Below, one piece after another: positions 48,881 to 56,008 of a stretch of 56,008 bases of DNA. The stretch comes from an uncultured Alistipes sp. (GTDB taxonomy: Bacteria; Bacteroidota; Bacteroidia; Bacteroidales; Rikenellaceae): NCBI GenBank assembly GCA_947364365.1, contig CANASP010000014.1, positions 1 to 56,008 of the forward strand. Direction: 5' to 3'. The position numbers and the translations under genes are program-made. Position 1 is the first letter of the stretch. Each line of letters opens with the position of its first letter. The notes beneath the pieces were generated by a model. The model did not search any database and was not told where the DNA came from. It saw only the letters and a program-made list of their open reading frames with translations.

Positions 48881-49906
48881 ATGAAAGCCCGCATGGACCC
48901 GCAGATCTATACAGCCCCCGGCCCTTTCGCCCTCGAATCGGGCGGAACGTTGCCCGAGCTCCGCATCGCCTACCACACCTACGGCCGGCTCAATGCCGCC
49001 CGCGACAACGTCGTGTGGGTGTGCCATGCGCTGACGGCCAATTCCGAAGTGGCCGACTGGTGGCCCCATACGGTCGAGGCGGGGCGCTTTCTCGATCCGG
49101 CCGACCGCTTCATTGTCTGCGCCAACATCCTCGGCTCGCACTACGGCTCCACGGGCCCGCTGCATGCCGATCCCGCGACCGGGAAGCCCTACTACCGCGA
49201 CTTCCCGCCCTTCACCATCCGCGACATGGTCCGTGCCCACCGCCTCCTGGCCGATGCGCTGGGCATCGGCCGCATCGCGGCGCTGGTCGGCAGTTCGGTC
49301 GGCGGCTTCCAGGCCGTCGAGTGGGCCGTCATGGAGCCCGGGCGCATCGGCCGGCTGGCGCTTATCGCCACGGCGGCCAAGGCGTCGCCCTGGACCATCG
49401 CCATCGACGAGACGCAGCGCATGGCCATCGAGGCCGATCCGTCGTTCGGAGAGCCGCGCGACGACGCCGGCATGGCGGGGCTCGCGGCGGCCCGCGCGAT
49501 CGGTCTTCTGACCTACCGCGGCGGCGAGGGCTACAACCTCACGCAGCAGGACCCGGAGGAGGCGCCCGCGCGCCATCGCGCCGAGACCTACCAGCGCTAC
49601 CAGGGCGAGAAGCTCTGCCGCCGCTACAACGCCTACTCCTATCACGCGATCCTCCGCGCGTTCGATACCCACGATGTCGGCCGCGGTAGGGGCGGGGTGG
49701 AGGCGGCCCTGCGGCGGATCGTCGCGCCCACGCTCGTCGTGGGGATCACCACCGACATGGTCTTCACCCCCTCCGAGATGCGCGCGCTCGCCGCGCAGAT
49801 CCCCGGAGCCGCCTACCGCGAGATCGCCTCGCCCTTCGGCCACGACGGCTTCCTGGTCGAGCACGAGCAGCTCAACGCGCTCCTTTACCCTTTCATTCGC
49901 GAATAA
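48881..49906 (+). CDS. metX: Homoserine O-acetyltransferase (MetX)
   Basis: This enzyme acylates homoserine in methionine synthesis. The 341-residue alpha/beta hydrolase has LSYxTYG-like LRIAYHTYGRLNAARDNVVW, HALTANSEVADWW, GSTGPLH, the nucleophile Ser139 in GSSVGGFQAVEW, and the catalytic Asp (GITTDMVFTP) and His (FGHDGFLVEH). The start is ATG 48881 or 48893. It is followed after ten bases by homoserine dehydrogenase, so substrate and product enzymes are encoded together. Confidence 0.93.
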   Translation: MKARMDPQIYTAPGPFALESGGTLPELRIAYHTYGRLNAARDNVVWVCHALTANSEVADWWPHTVEAGRFLDPADRFIVCANILGSHYGSTGPLHADPATGKPYYRDFPPFTIRDMVRAHRLLADALGIGRIAALVGSSVGGFQAVEWAVMEPGRIGRLALIATAAKASPWTIAIDETQRMAIEADPSFGEPRDDAGMAGLAAARAIGLLTYRGGEGYNLTQQDPEEAPARHRAETYQRYQGEKLCRRYNAYSYHAILRAFDTHDVGRGRGGVEAALRRIVAPTLVVGITTDMVFTPSEMRALAAQIPGAAYREIASPFGHDGFLVEHEQLNALLYPFIRE

Positions 49907-49916
49907 AACCCAACTT

Positions 49917-51137
49917 ATGGCAAAGATAAAAATCGGTCTGTTCGGCTTCGGCGTCGTCGGGCAGGGCATCTACCAGGTCATCCGCAAGGCGAAGAACGCC
50001 AACGCCGAGATCGTGCGCATCTGCGTCCGCGACCTCGACAAACCGCGAGCGGTGGCCGTCGACCGGGCCCTGCTGACCACCTCGGCCGAGGAGATCCTCG
50101 ACGACCCCAACGTCAACCTCATCGTCGAGGTCATCGACGACGCCCGCGCCTCCTACGACATCGTCAAGCGGGCTCTCGTGCGGGGCATTCCCGTCGTTTC
50201 GGGCAACAAGACCATGCTGGCCCACCACCTCCCCGAGCTGATCGAGATCCAGCAGTCGCGCCACGTGGCGCTGCTCTACGACGCCTCGTCGTGCGGGTCG
50301 ATTCCCGTGATCCGCAATCTGGAGGAGTACTACGACAACGACCTGCTGCTGGAGGTCAAGGGTATCCTCAACGGCTCGTCGAACTACATCCTCTCGCGTG
50401 TCTTCGACCACGCCGAGAGCTACGAGAGCGCCCTGAAGCAGGCGCAGGCGCTGGGCTTCGCCGAGAGCGACCCGTCGTTCGACATCGAAGGCTACGACTC
50501 GCTCTTCAAGCTGGTCATCATCACCGTCCATGCGCTGGGCGTCTACGTCGCTCCCGAGCGCATCTTCACCTACGGCATCTCCACGATCCACGACTCGGAT
50601 ATCCGCTATGCCCGCGAGAAACGGGTCAAGATCAAGCTCGTGGCCCAGGTCGTGAAGGTCGACGAGGAGCATTTCACGATGTTCGTCATGCCCGAGTTCG
50701 TCACTCCCGACAAATACATCTACAGCGTCGACGACGAGTACAACGGCGTGGTGATCCGCGGCGAGTGCTACGACCGCCAGTTCATGTTCGGCAAGGGGGC
50801 GGGCAGCCTGCCCACCGCCTCGTCGATCCTGAGCGACGTGATGGCCCGCCTGCACGACTACCGCTACGAATACAAGAAGCGCAACTACCTGTGCACGCCC
50901 GACTATACGACCGACATCACGCTGAAGGTCTATGTCCGCTACCGCGAGACCGACGTGCGCGGGATCCTCGCGTTCGAGCGGATCTACGAACAGTATACGA
51001 GCAACGAGAGCAACTACCTGATCGGCAGCGTCTCGCTCGGCGAACTGATCGCCAAGCGGGAGCAGCTCGCGGGGCGCGACATCTTCCTGGCCAACATCCC
51101 GATCTTCTTCCTCAACCGCGACGCGTCGGCGCAGTAG
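49917..51137 (+). CDS. hom: Homoserine dehydrogenase
   Basis: This enzyme reduces aspartate semialdehyde to homoserine, the substrate of MetX upstream. In the 406-residue product the Rossmann nucleotide motif is [14 protein letters not shown] (residues about 7-20). Further landmarks are [30 protein letters not shown] and the catalytic segment [14 protein letters not shown] with [20 protein letters not shown]. The C-terminus after about 330 may be a small regulatory extension. The enzyme is not fused to aspartokinase. Confidence 0.92.
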   Translation: MAKIKIGLFGFGVVGQGIYQVIRKAKNANAEIVRICVRDLDKPRAVAVDRALLTTSAEEILDDPNVNLIVEVIDDARASYDIVKRALVRGIPVVSGNKTMLAHHLPELIEIQQSRHVALLYDASSCGSIPVIRNLEEYYDNDLLLEVKGILNGSSNYILSRVFDHAESYESALKQAQALGFAESDPSFDIEGYDSLFKLVIITVHALGVYVAPERIFTYGISTIHDSDIRYAREKRVKIKLVAQVVKVDEEHFTMFVMPEFVTPDKYIYSVDDEYNGVVIRGECYDRQFMFGKGAGSLPTASSILSDVMARLHDYRYEYKKRNYLCTPDYTTDITLKVYVRYRETDVRGILAFERIYEQYTSNESNYLIGSVSLGELIAKREQLAGRDIFLANIPIFFLNRDASAQ

Positions 51138-51265
51138 CGCCGGCGTTCGGGGCATGTCGCCGCGGCTGCGTCCGGTGCCGGTGCGTCGGTTCCGGAGGGG
51201 GCTCGCGCGCCCTTCCGCCGGGCGAAAAACCGCGTCCGCGGGGGCGGAAAAACGCCTCCGGGCGC

Positions 51266-51296
51266 TTGCATTTCCCGATTCGCCGTCGTACCTTTG
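51266..51296 (+). promoter_or_regulatory. mutS promoter (TTG, 20 bp, TACCTTTG)
   Basis: TTG at 51266-51268, a 20-base spacer and TACCTTTG at 51289-51296, 27 bases before the GTG start. It is a full consensus. Confidence 0.75.
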
Positions 51297-51322
51297 CCTT
51301 AACCAATTTACAAGAAACCATT

Positions 51323-54004
51323 GTGAGCGCCCAGACCAAGCCCGTCAAAAAATATGTCGAAACGCCGTTGATGAAGCAGTATTATGCCGTCAAGGCGGTC
51401 CATCCCGATGCCATTCTGCTCTTCCGCGTAGGCGATTTCTACGAGACCTTCGGCGAGGATGCGATCAAGGCCAGCGGTATCCTGGGGATCACGCTCACGC
51501 GCCGGGCCAACGGCGCGGCCTCCTACGTCGAGCTGGCCGGCTTCCCCTACCACGCCGTCGACACCTACCTGCCCAAGCTGGTGCGCGCGGGCGAGCGCGT
51601 GGCGATCTGCGAGCAGCTCGAGGACCCCAAGCAGGTCAAGGGGCTCGTCAAGCGCGGCGTGATCGAGCTGGTGACGCCGGGCGTCGTGCTGGGCGACAAC
51701 ATCCTGGCCAACAAGGAGAACACCTTTCTGGCCTCGGTCTGCTTCGGCCGCAAGACCACGGGCGTGGCCTTTCTCGACATCTCGACCGGCGAGTTCTACG
51801 TCGCCGAGGGCGCCGACAACTATGTCGACAAACTCATCTCGAACCTCCAGCCCAAGGAGGTGATCTACCAGCGCGGCTGCGAGGATCGCTTCTCCGACGC
51901 GTTCGGTCCCAAACTCTACACCTACCGGCTCGACGAGTGGGTCTTCTCGGAGGAGGTCAACCGCGAAAAGCTCTGCAAGCAGTTCGGCACGCCGTCGCTC
52001 AAGGGGTTCGGCGTCGACCACTTCACCAGCGGAATCGCCGCCGCGGGGGCCATCCTCCACTACCTCGAATTCACCGAGCACCGCGACATCGGCCACATCC
52101 GGTCGCTCGCGCGTCTCGACCAGAACGACTACGTGTGGGTCGACAAGTTCACGATCCGCAACCTCGAACTCTTCGCCTCGAATGGCGGCCGCGAGAAGGG
52201 GAGCTTCGCCGAGGTGATCGACCGCACGCTCACCCCCATGGGCGGGCGTCTGCTCAAGCGGTGGATCGCCCTGCCGATCATGGACACGGAGAAGATCGGC
52301 GAACGCCTGGATACGGTCGAGATCTTCACGCGCGAGCCCGATCTGGCCGAGGTCGTGCGCGAGCAGGTGGCCCTTGTGGGCGATCTCGAACGCATCGCCT
52401 CGCGCATCGCCGCCGCCCGCGTGACGCCGCGCGAGCTGGTGCAGCTCAAAAATTCGCTCGTGGCCATCGAGACGCTCAAGGCGGCGATGGAGTCGACCTC
52501 CCATGACCGGCTCCACGACCTGGCCGCGCAGCTCGATCGGATGGTCGACGTGCGCGAGCGCATCGCCCGCGAGATCTATCCCGATCCGCTCAACAACCAG
52601 ATCCAGAAGGGCGGCGTCATCGCCGACGGCGTCGACCCCGAGCTCGACGACCTGCGCCGCATCGTGCTCCACGGCAAGGACTACCTCGCGCGCATCCAGC
52701 AGCGCGAGAGCGAGGCGACGGGCATCCCGTCGCTCAAGATCAGCTACAACAACGTCTTCGGATATTATATCGAGGTGCGCAACGCCCATAAGGACAAGGT
52801 GCCCGAGACATGGATCCGCAAGCAGACGCTGGCCAATGCCGAGCGCTACATCACCGAGGAGCTCAAGGAGTACGAGGAGAAGATCCTCGGCGCCGAGGAG
52901 AAGATGCTGCGCATCGAGCTGCGGCTCTACAACGACCTGATGGCGGCCATCGCCTCGTCGCTCGCGGTGCTGCTGCGCGATGCCGCCGCCGTGGCGCATG
53001 TCGACTGCCTGCAATCGTTCGCCTCTCTGGCCGTGGAGCGCAATTACGTGCGTCCGGTGCTCGACCGGGGACACCGCATCGAGATCCGCCAGGGGCGCCA
53101 TCCCGTGATCGAGACCCTGATGCCGGTGGGGGAGGAGTACATCCCCAACGACATCCTGCTCGACGATAGGGAGCAGCAGATCATGATGATCACGGGTCCC
53201 AACATGTCGGGTAAGTCGGCCCTGCTGCGGCAGACGGCGCTCATCATCCTCATGGCTCAGATGGGGTCGTTCGTCCCGGCCGCCTCGGCCCATATCGGTG
53301 TGGTGGACAAGATCTTTACCCGTGTCGGCGCGTCTGACAACATCTCGCAGGGCGAGTCGACCTTCATGGTCGAGATGCTGGAGTCGGCCAGTATCCTCAA
53401 CAACATCTCCGACCGCAGTATCGTCCTGCTGGACGAGATCGGCCGCGGCACGTCGACCTACGACGGCATCTCGATCGCCTGGGCCATGGTCGAGTACCTC
53501 CACAACCACCCCTCGGCCCTCGCCAAGACGCTCTTCGCCACCCACTATCACGAACTCAACGAGATGGAGCAGATGTGTCCCCGCGTGAAGAATTTCCACG
53601 TGGCGGTCAAGGAGATGGGCAACCAGATCGTCTTTCTGCGCAAGCTGGAGCGGGGCGGCACCGAGCACTCGTTCGGTATCCACGTGGCCCGAATGGCCGG
53701 CATGCCGCAGTCGATCATCGCGCGTGCCGACGAGATCCTGCGCAACCTCGAACAGGTCTACGGCACCAACGAGATCGTGCCGAGCCGCAGTCTCAAGGAG
53801 CGGGGCCGCAAGTCGGCGGCGCATGCTGTGCGCGAGGCCGTCGAGAGCGCTGCGCCGCAGAACGTGCAGCTGTCGATGTTCCAGCTGGACGACCCCGTGC
53901 TGGTGCAGATCCGCGATCAGATCCGCGACATCGACATCGACTCGCTCACGCCGATCGAGGCGCTGAACAAGCTCAACGAAATCAAGAAGATCACGGGCCT
54001 TTGA
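51323..54004 (+). CDS. mutS: DNA mismatch repair protein MutS
   Basis: The 893-residue protein has the mismatch-binding domain with [17 protein letters not shown] (the F-x-E of GDFYETF region), connector, lever and clamp regions, and the ATPase with Walker [30 protein letters not shown], and THYHELNEM. The C-terminal end ([19 protein letters not shown]) is typical of MutS1. No ATG is available; a GTG at 51323 ([20 protein letters not shown]) gives the right length and follows a good promoter. Confidence 0.97.
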   Translation: MSAQTKPVKKYVETPLMKQYYAVKAVHPDAILLFRVGDFYETFGEDAIKASGILGITLTRRANGAASYVELAGFPYHAVDTYLPKLVRAGERVAICEQLEDPKQVKGLVKRGVIELVTPGVVLGDNILANKENTFLASVCFGRKTTGVAFLDISTGEFYVAEGADNYVDKLISNLQPKEVIYQRGCEDRFSDAFGPKLYTYRLDEWVFSEEVNREKLCKQFGTPSLKGFGVDHFTSGIAAAGAILHYLEFTEHRDIGHIRSLARLDQNDYVWVDKFTIRNLELFASNGGREKGSFAEVIDRTLTPMGGRLLKRWIALPIMDTEKIGERLDTVEIFTREPDLAEVVREQVALVGDLERIASRIAAARVTPRELVQLKNSLVAIETLKAAMESTSHDRLHDLAAQLDRMVDVRERIAREIYPDPLNNQIQKGGVIADGVDPELDDLRRIVLHGKDYLARIQQRESEATGIPSLKISYNNVFGYYIEVRNAHKDKVPETWIRKQTLANAERYITEELKEYEEKILGAEEKMLRIELRLYNDLMAAIASSLAVLLRDAAAVAHVDCLQSFASLAVERNYVRPVLDRGHRIEIRQGRHPVIETLMPVGEEYIPNDILLDDREQQIMMITGPNMSGKSALLRQTALIILMAQMGSFVPAASAHIGVVDKIFTRVGASDNISQGESTFMVEMLESASILNNISDRSIVLLDEIGRGTSTYDGISIAWAMVEYLHNHPSALAKTLFATHYHELNEMEQMCPRVKNFHVAVKEMGNQIVFLRKLERGGTEHSFGIHVARMAGMPQSIIARADEILRNLEQVYGTNEIVPSRSLKERGRKSAAHAVREAVESAAPQNVQLSMFQLDDPVLVQIRDQIRDIDIDSLTPIEALNKLNEIKKITGL

Positions 54005-54018
54005 TCCCCGGCTCCGGC

Positions 54019-54579
54019 ATGAAGCTCGCGATCAGGAACATGGTCTGCCCGCGCTGCGTCGCGGCGGTCGAGGAGGCGCTCCGCCGCGAGGGCATTCCGT
54101 TTCGGTCGGTCGTGCTGGGCGAAGCGGAGATCGGGGGCGAGTTGTCGCCCGAGGCCAAGGCGCGGTTGGCGGCGCGGCTCGCAGCGCTCGGCTTCGAGTT
54201 GCTGGAGGACCGCCGCTCGCGGCTGGTCGAGGCGGTGCGGCGCGAACTCGTCGAGCTGGTGTGGGGCCCGCTGCCGTTGCCCGACGTGCGGCTGTCGGAC
54301 TACCTGGCCGACCGGCTGCATATCGACTACAATTATCTGAGCACGCTCTTCTCGGAGACGCGGGGCGTGACGATCGAACACTGTTTCATCGCGCTGAAAA
54401 TCGAACGCGTCAAGGAGCTGCTGGTCTACGACGAGCTGACGCTGGGCGAGATCGCCTTCCGGCTCGGCTATTCGAGTACGGCCTATCTATCGGCGCAGTT
54501 CAAGCGCATGACGGGGCTCACGCCGAGCGCCTTCCGTCGCACAGGCGCGGCGCATCGCCGGCCGCTCGACGAACTGTGA
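54019..54579 (+). CDS. HMA-like domain fused to AraC-type HTH regulator
   Basis: The 186-residue protein has an N-terminal ferredoxin-like metal-binding domain (about 1-65) with the CPRC motif in NMVCPRCVAAVEEAL. An AraC HTH (about 80-180) follows: LSDYLADRLHIDYNYLSTLF, FIALKIERVKELLVYDELTL and AFRLGYSSTAYLSAQFKRMT. It probably senses a soft metal such as Cu or Zn directly and controls the HMA-permease gene downstream, whose -7 box lies 54 bases past its stop. The start is ATG 54019, just after mutS. Confidence 0.85.
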   Translation: MKLAIRNMVCPRCVAAVEEALRREGIPFRSVVLGEAEIGGELSPEAKARLAARLAALGFELLEDRRSRLVEAVRRELVELVWGPLPLPDVRLSDYLADRLHIDYNYLSTLFSETRGVTIEHCFIALKIERVKELLVYDELTLGEIAFRLGYSSTAYLSAQFKRMTGLTPSAFRRTGAAHRRPLDEL

Positions 54580-54632
54580 AATAACGTAAACTATTCCGAA
54601 AATTACATAACGCGGCGCCGGACCCGAGGGGC

Positions 54633-54640
54633 TATCTTTG
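54633..54640 (+). promoter_or_regulatory. -7 box (TATCTTTG) of the permease gene
   Basis: A TAnnTTTG match 22 bases before the ATG at 54663. Confidence 0.65.
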
Positions 54641-54662
54641 CTCCCGGAAAACCGATTCTGTC

Positions 54663-55898
54663 ATGCGCGAATACCTCGAACCCTTTCTCGAACTGCTCTG
54701 CACGATGGCGCCCTATCTGTTGCTGGGCTTCTTCGTGGCCGGAGTGCTCCACGCCTTTCTGCCGCAGCGTTTCTATGCCGGATACCTGGCTGGCAACGAT
54801 TTTCGTGCGGTCGCGGCGGCCGCGCTGTTCGGCGTGCCGCTGCCGCTGTGCTCGTGCGGCGTGATCCCCACGGCGATGTCGATGCGCCGGGCCGGGGCCT
54901 CGCGGGCCGCCACGGTCTCGTTTCTGATCTCGACGCCGCAGACGGGCGTCGATTCGGTGCTCGCCACCGGGGCGCTGCTCGGCCTGCCTTTCGCGCTGCT
55001 GCGTCCCGCAGCCGCACTCCTCACGGCACTTGCCGGCGGTTGGGCGACGGGCCGTCTGGTCGCCGACACGGCGGCGGAGGCTCCGGTCGCAATGGCCGAT
55101 GCGGAGCGGCCGCACGGCTGGCGGGCGAAGTGGGCCGAGGCGCTGCGTTACGGCTTCGTCGACATGATCCGGGACATCGGCCGCTGGCTTGTCGTAGGCC
55201 TGCTGCTGGCCGGTGCGATCACGATAGCGGTTCCCGACGGCTTTCTCGCGTCGCTGGGTGACCGGCCTCTGGCGGGCATGCTCGCGGTACTGCTGCTCTC
55301 GGCACCCATGTATCTCTGTGCCACGGGGTCGGTGCCTATCGCCGCCGCGCTGATGCTCAAGGGGCTCTCGCCCGGCGCGGCGCTCGTGCTGCTCATGGCC
55401 GGTCCGGCGACCAACATGGCGGCCATGCTGGTCATCGGCAAGGTACTGGGGCGGCGGACGCTCGCCGTCTATCTCGCCTCCATCGCCGCCGGTGCGATCG
55501 GCATCGGGCTGGCGATCGACTACCTGCTGCCGGCGGCGTGGTTCCGTCTGCCCGCCGCGACGCTCTCGCCGACGTGCTGCGGTGCGGAGGGCATCGCCTG
55601 GTGGCAGGCCGTGTCGGGCGGGGTCTTCGTCGCGCTGCTGCTGGCGGCGTTCTTTCGGCGGAAGAAAGAGTCTTTGCATGAAAAAAAGGATAGTATGGAA
55701 GAAAAAACGTATCGTATCGAAGGCATGATGTGCAACCATTGCAAGGCCAATGTCCAGAGGAACATCGCGGCGCTGCCCGGTGTCGAATCCGTCGAGGTCG
55801 ATCTCGATGCGGGCATCGCCCGGGTCCGGGGCGCGGTGCCGGCGGAGCGGGTCGAGGAGCTCGTCCGGCAGTTGGGCTACACCTGCCGCGAGGCGTAG
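54663..55898 (+). CDS. Permease (DUF318/SO_0444-like) with C-terminal HMA domain, metal efflux
   Basis: The 411-residue inner-membrane permease is of the ArsP/SO_0444 kind with about eight to ten hydrophobic segments. It carries the PLPLCSCGVIP motif, STPQTGVDSVLATGALLG, SAPMYLCATGSVPIAAAL and LLMAGPATNMAAMLVIGKVL. After a charged linker (RRKKESLHEKK), residues about 345-411 form an HMA domain with the metal site MMCNHCKANV. The family is linked to Cu/Zn or organoarsenical efflux. Combined with the HMA-AraC regulator, a heavy-metal efflux role is likely; the exact metal is not evident. Confidence 0.87.
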   Translation: MREYLEPFLELLCTMAPYLLLGFFVAGVLHAFLPQRFYAGYLAGNDFRAVAAAALFGVPLPLCSCGVIPTAMSMRRAGASRAATVSFLISTPQTGVDSVLATGALLGLPFALLRPAAALLTALAGGWATGRLVADTAAEAPVAMADAERPHGWRAKWAEALRYGFVDMIRDIGRWLVVGLLLAGAITIAVPDGFLASLGDRPLAGMLAVLLLSAPMYLCATGSVPIAAALMLKGLSPGAALVLLMAGPATNMAAMLVIGKVLGRRTLAVYLASIAAGAIGIGLAIDYLLPAAWFRLPAATLSPTCCGAEGIAWWQAVSGGVFVALLLAAFFRRKKESLHEKKDSMEEKTYRIEGMMCNHCKANVQRNIAALPGVESVEVDLDAGIARVRGAVPAERVEELVRQLGYTCREA

Positions 55899-55969
55899 CC
55901 GCGCCGCCTCCGTCGGCTGCGTGCCTGCAAATACGCTTTATCCATGCGCCGATCCGCAACAGATTTTTT

Positions 55970-55991
55970 GCCCTTTCTTTAAAGAAAGGGC
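55970..55991. repeat. 22-bp perfect palindrome after the permease gene
   Basis: GCCCTTTCTTT is followed directly by its complement AAAGAAAGGGC. It may be part of a terminator for either strand; the minus-strand reading is followed by A-rich, not T-rich, sequence. It lies at the window edge. Confidence 0.7.
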
Positions 55992-56008
55992 TCAAAGAAC
56001 CTGCGCAC

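Noticed and set aside
1-56008. CRISPR arrays, rRNA genes or insertion sequences
   Set aside because: No regularly spaced repeats, rRNA signatures or transposase genes were seen; the only tandem array is the 38-bp one at the left edge, without spacers.

Overview
The window looks like chromosome from a GC-rich member of the Bacteroidota, probably Alistipes or a close Rikenellaceae relative. The evidence is the many TAnnTTTG -7 promoter motifs, a TonB receptor/DUF4374/PepSY siderophore operon, a GH92 mannosidase, DUF3822, a Bacteroidales-type sialic acid locus and a CTnDOT-like integrase. The genus is an inference. Coding density is high and most operons have ATGA overlaps.

Left arm (1-12853). 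Three 38-bp tandem repeats sit at the edge. Then come era, a frameshifted S41 peptidase gene and ffh. A four-gene sialic acid operon on the minus strand follows (lyase, ManNAc/GlcNAc epimerase, kelch mutarotase, MFS importer). Next are a uracil-DNA-glycosylase-like gene and a RecD-like helicase, then on the plus strand a membrane protein, DUF3822 and rsmD, ending in two nearly identical tRNA-Asp genes.

Genomic island (about 12842-22345). The 3' end of the second tRNA-Asp is repeated at 22333-22345, so these are probably attL and attR of a roughly 9.5-kb integrated element. It carries an IntDOT-like tyrosine recombinase lacking the usual first catalytic Arg, RhuM-like and HTH proteins (one frameshifted), a D12-class adenine methylase, a strong nested hairpin, a small nucleotidyltransferase-like protein and a second, intact tyrosine recombinase. 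Its cargo is a visibly AT-rich DNA ADP-ribosylation module: a DarT domain fused to an HD domain, a free-standing DarT, and a DarG macro-domain antitoxin. The DarT-HD protein next to a complete DarTG pair is the best candidate for an undescribed defence or toxin system.

Middle (22346-41900). There is an RND pump gene with a PepSY-like periplasmic gene and no adjacent fusion protein or outer membrane factor, then an esterase/LytS/LytTR operon. A Bcr-type MFS gene and a Xus-like siderophore operon (TonB receptor, DUF4374 lipoprotein, PepSY membrane protein) follow. The MFS gene and xusA have homologous leaders: the same -7 box, 28 nt, an 18-nt conserved block, and a hairpin with a U-tract whose 3' arm has changed in a compensatory way. 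This looks like an uncharacterised attenuator or riboswitch shared by two adjacent iron-related units. A GH92 mannosidase converges on a FucP-like sugar transporter, and an AraC regulator follows.

Right arm (42186-56008). A complete tripartite RND efflux operon ends in its own TetR gene. Then come metX and a homoserine dehydrogenase gene, mutS, and a metal module made of an HMA-AraC fusion regulator and a permease with a C-terminal HMA domain.
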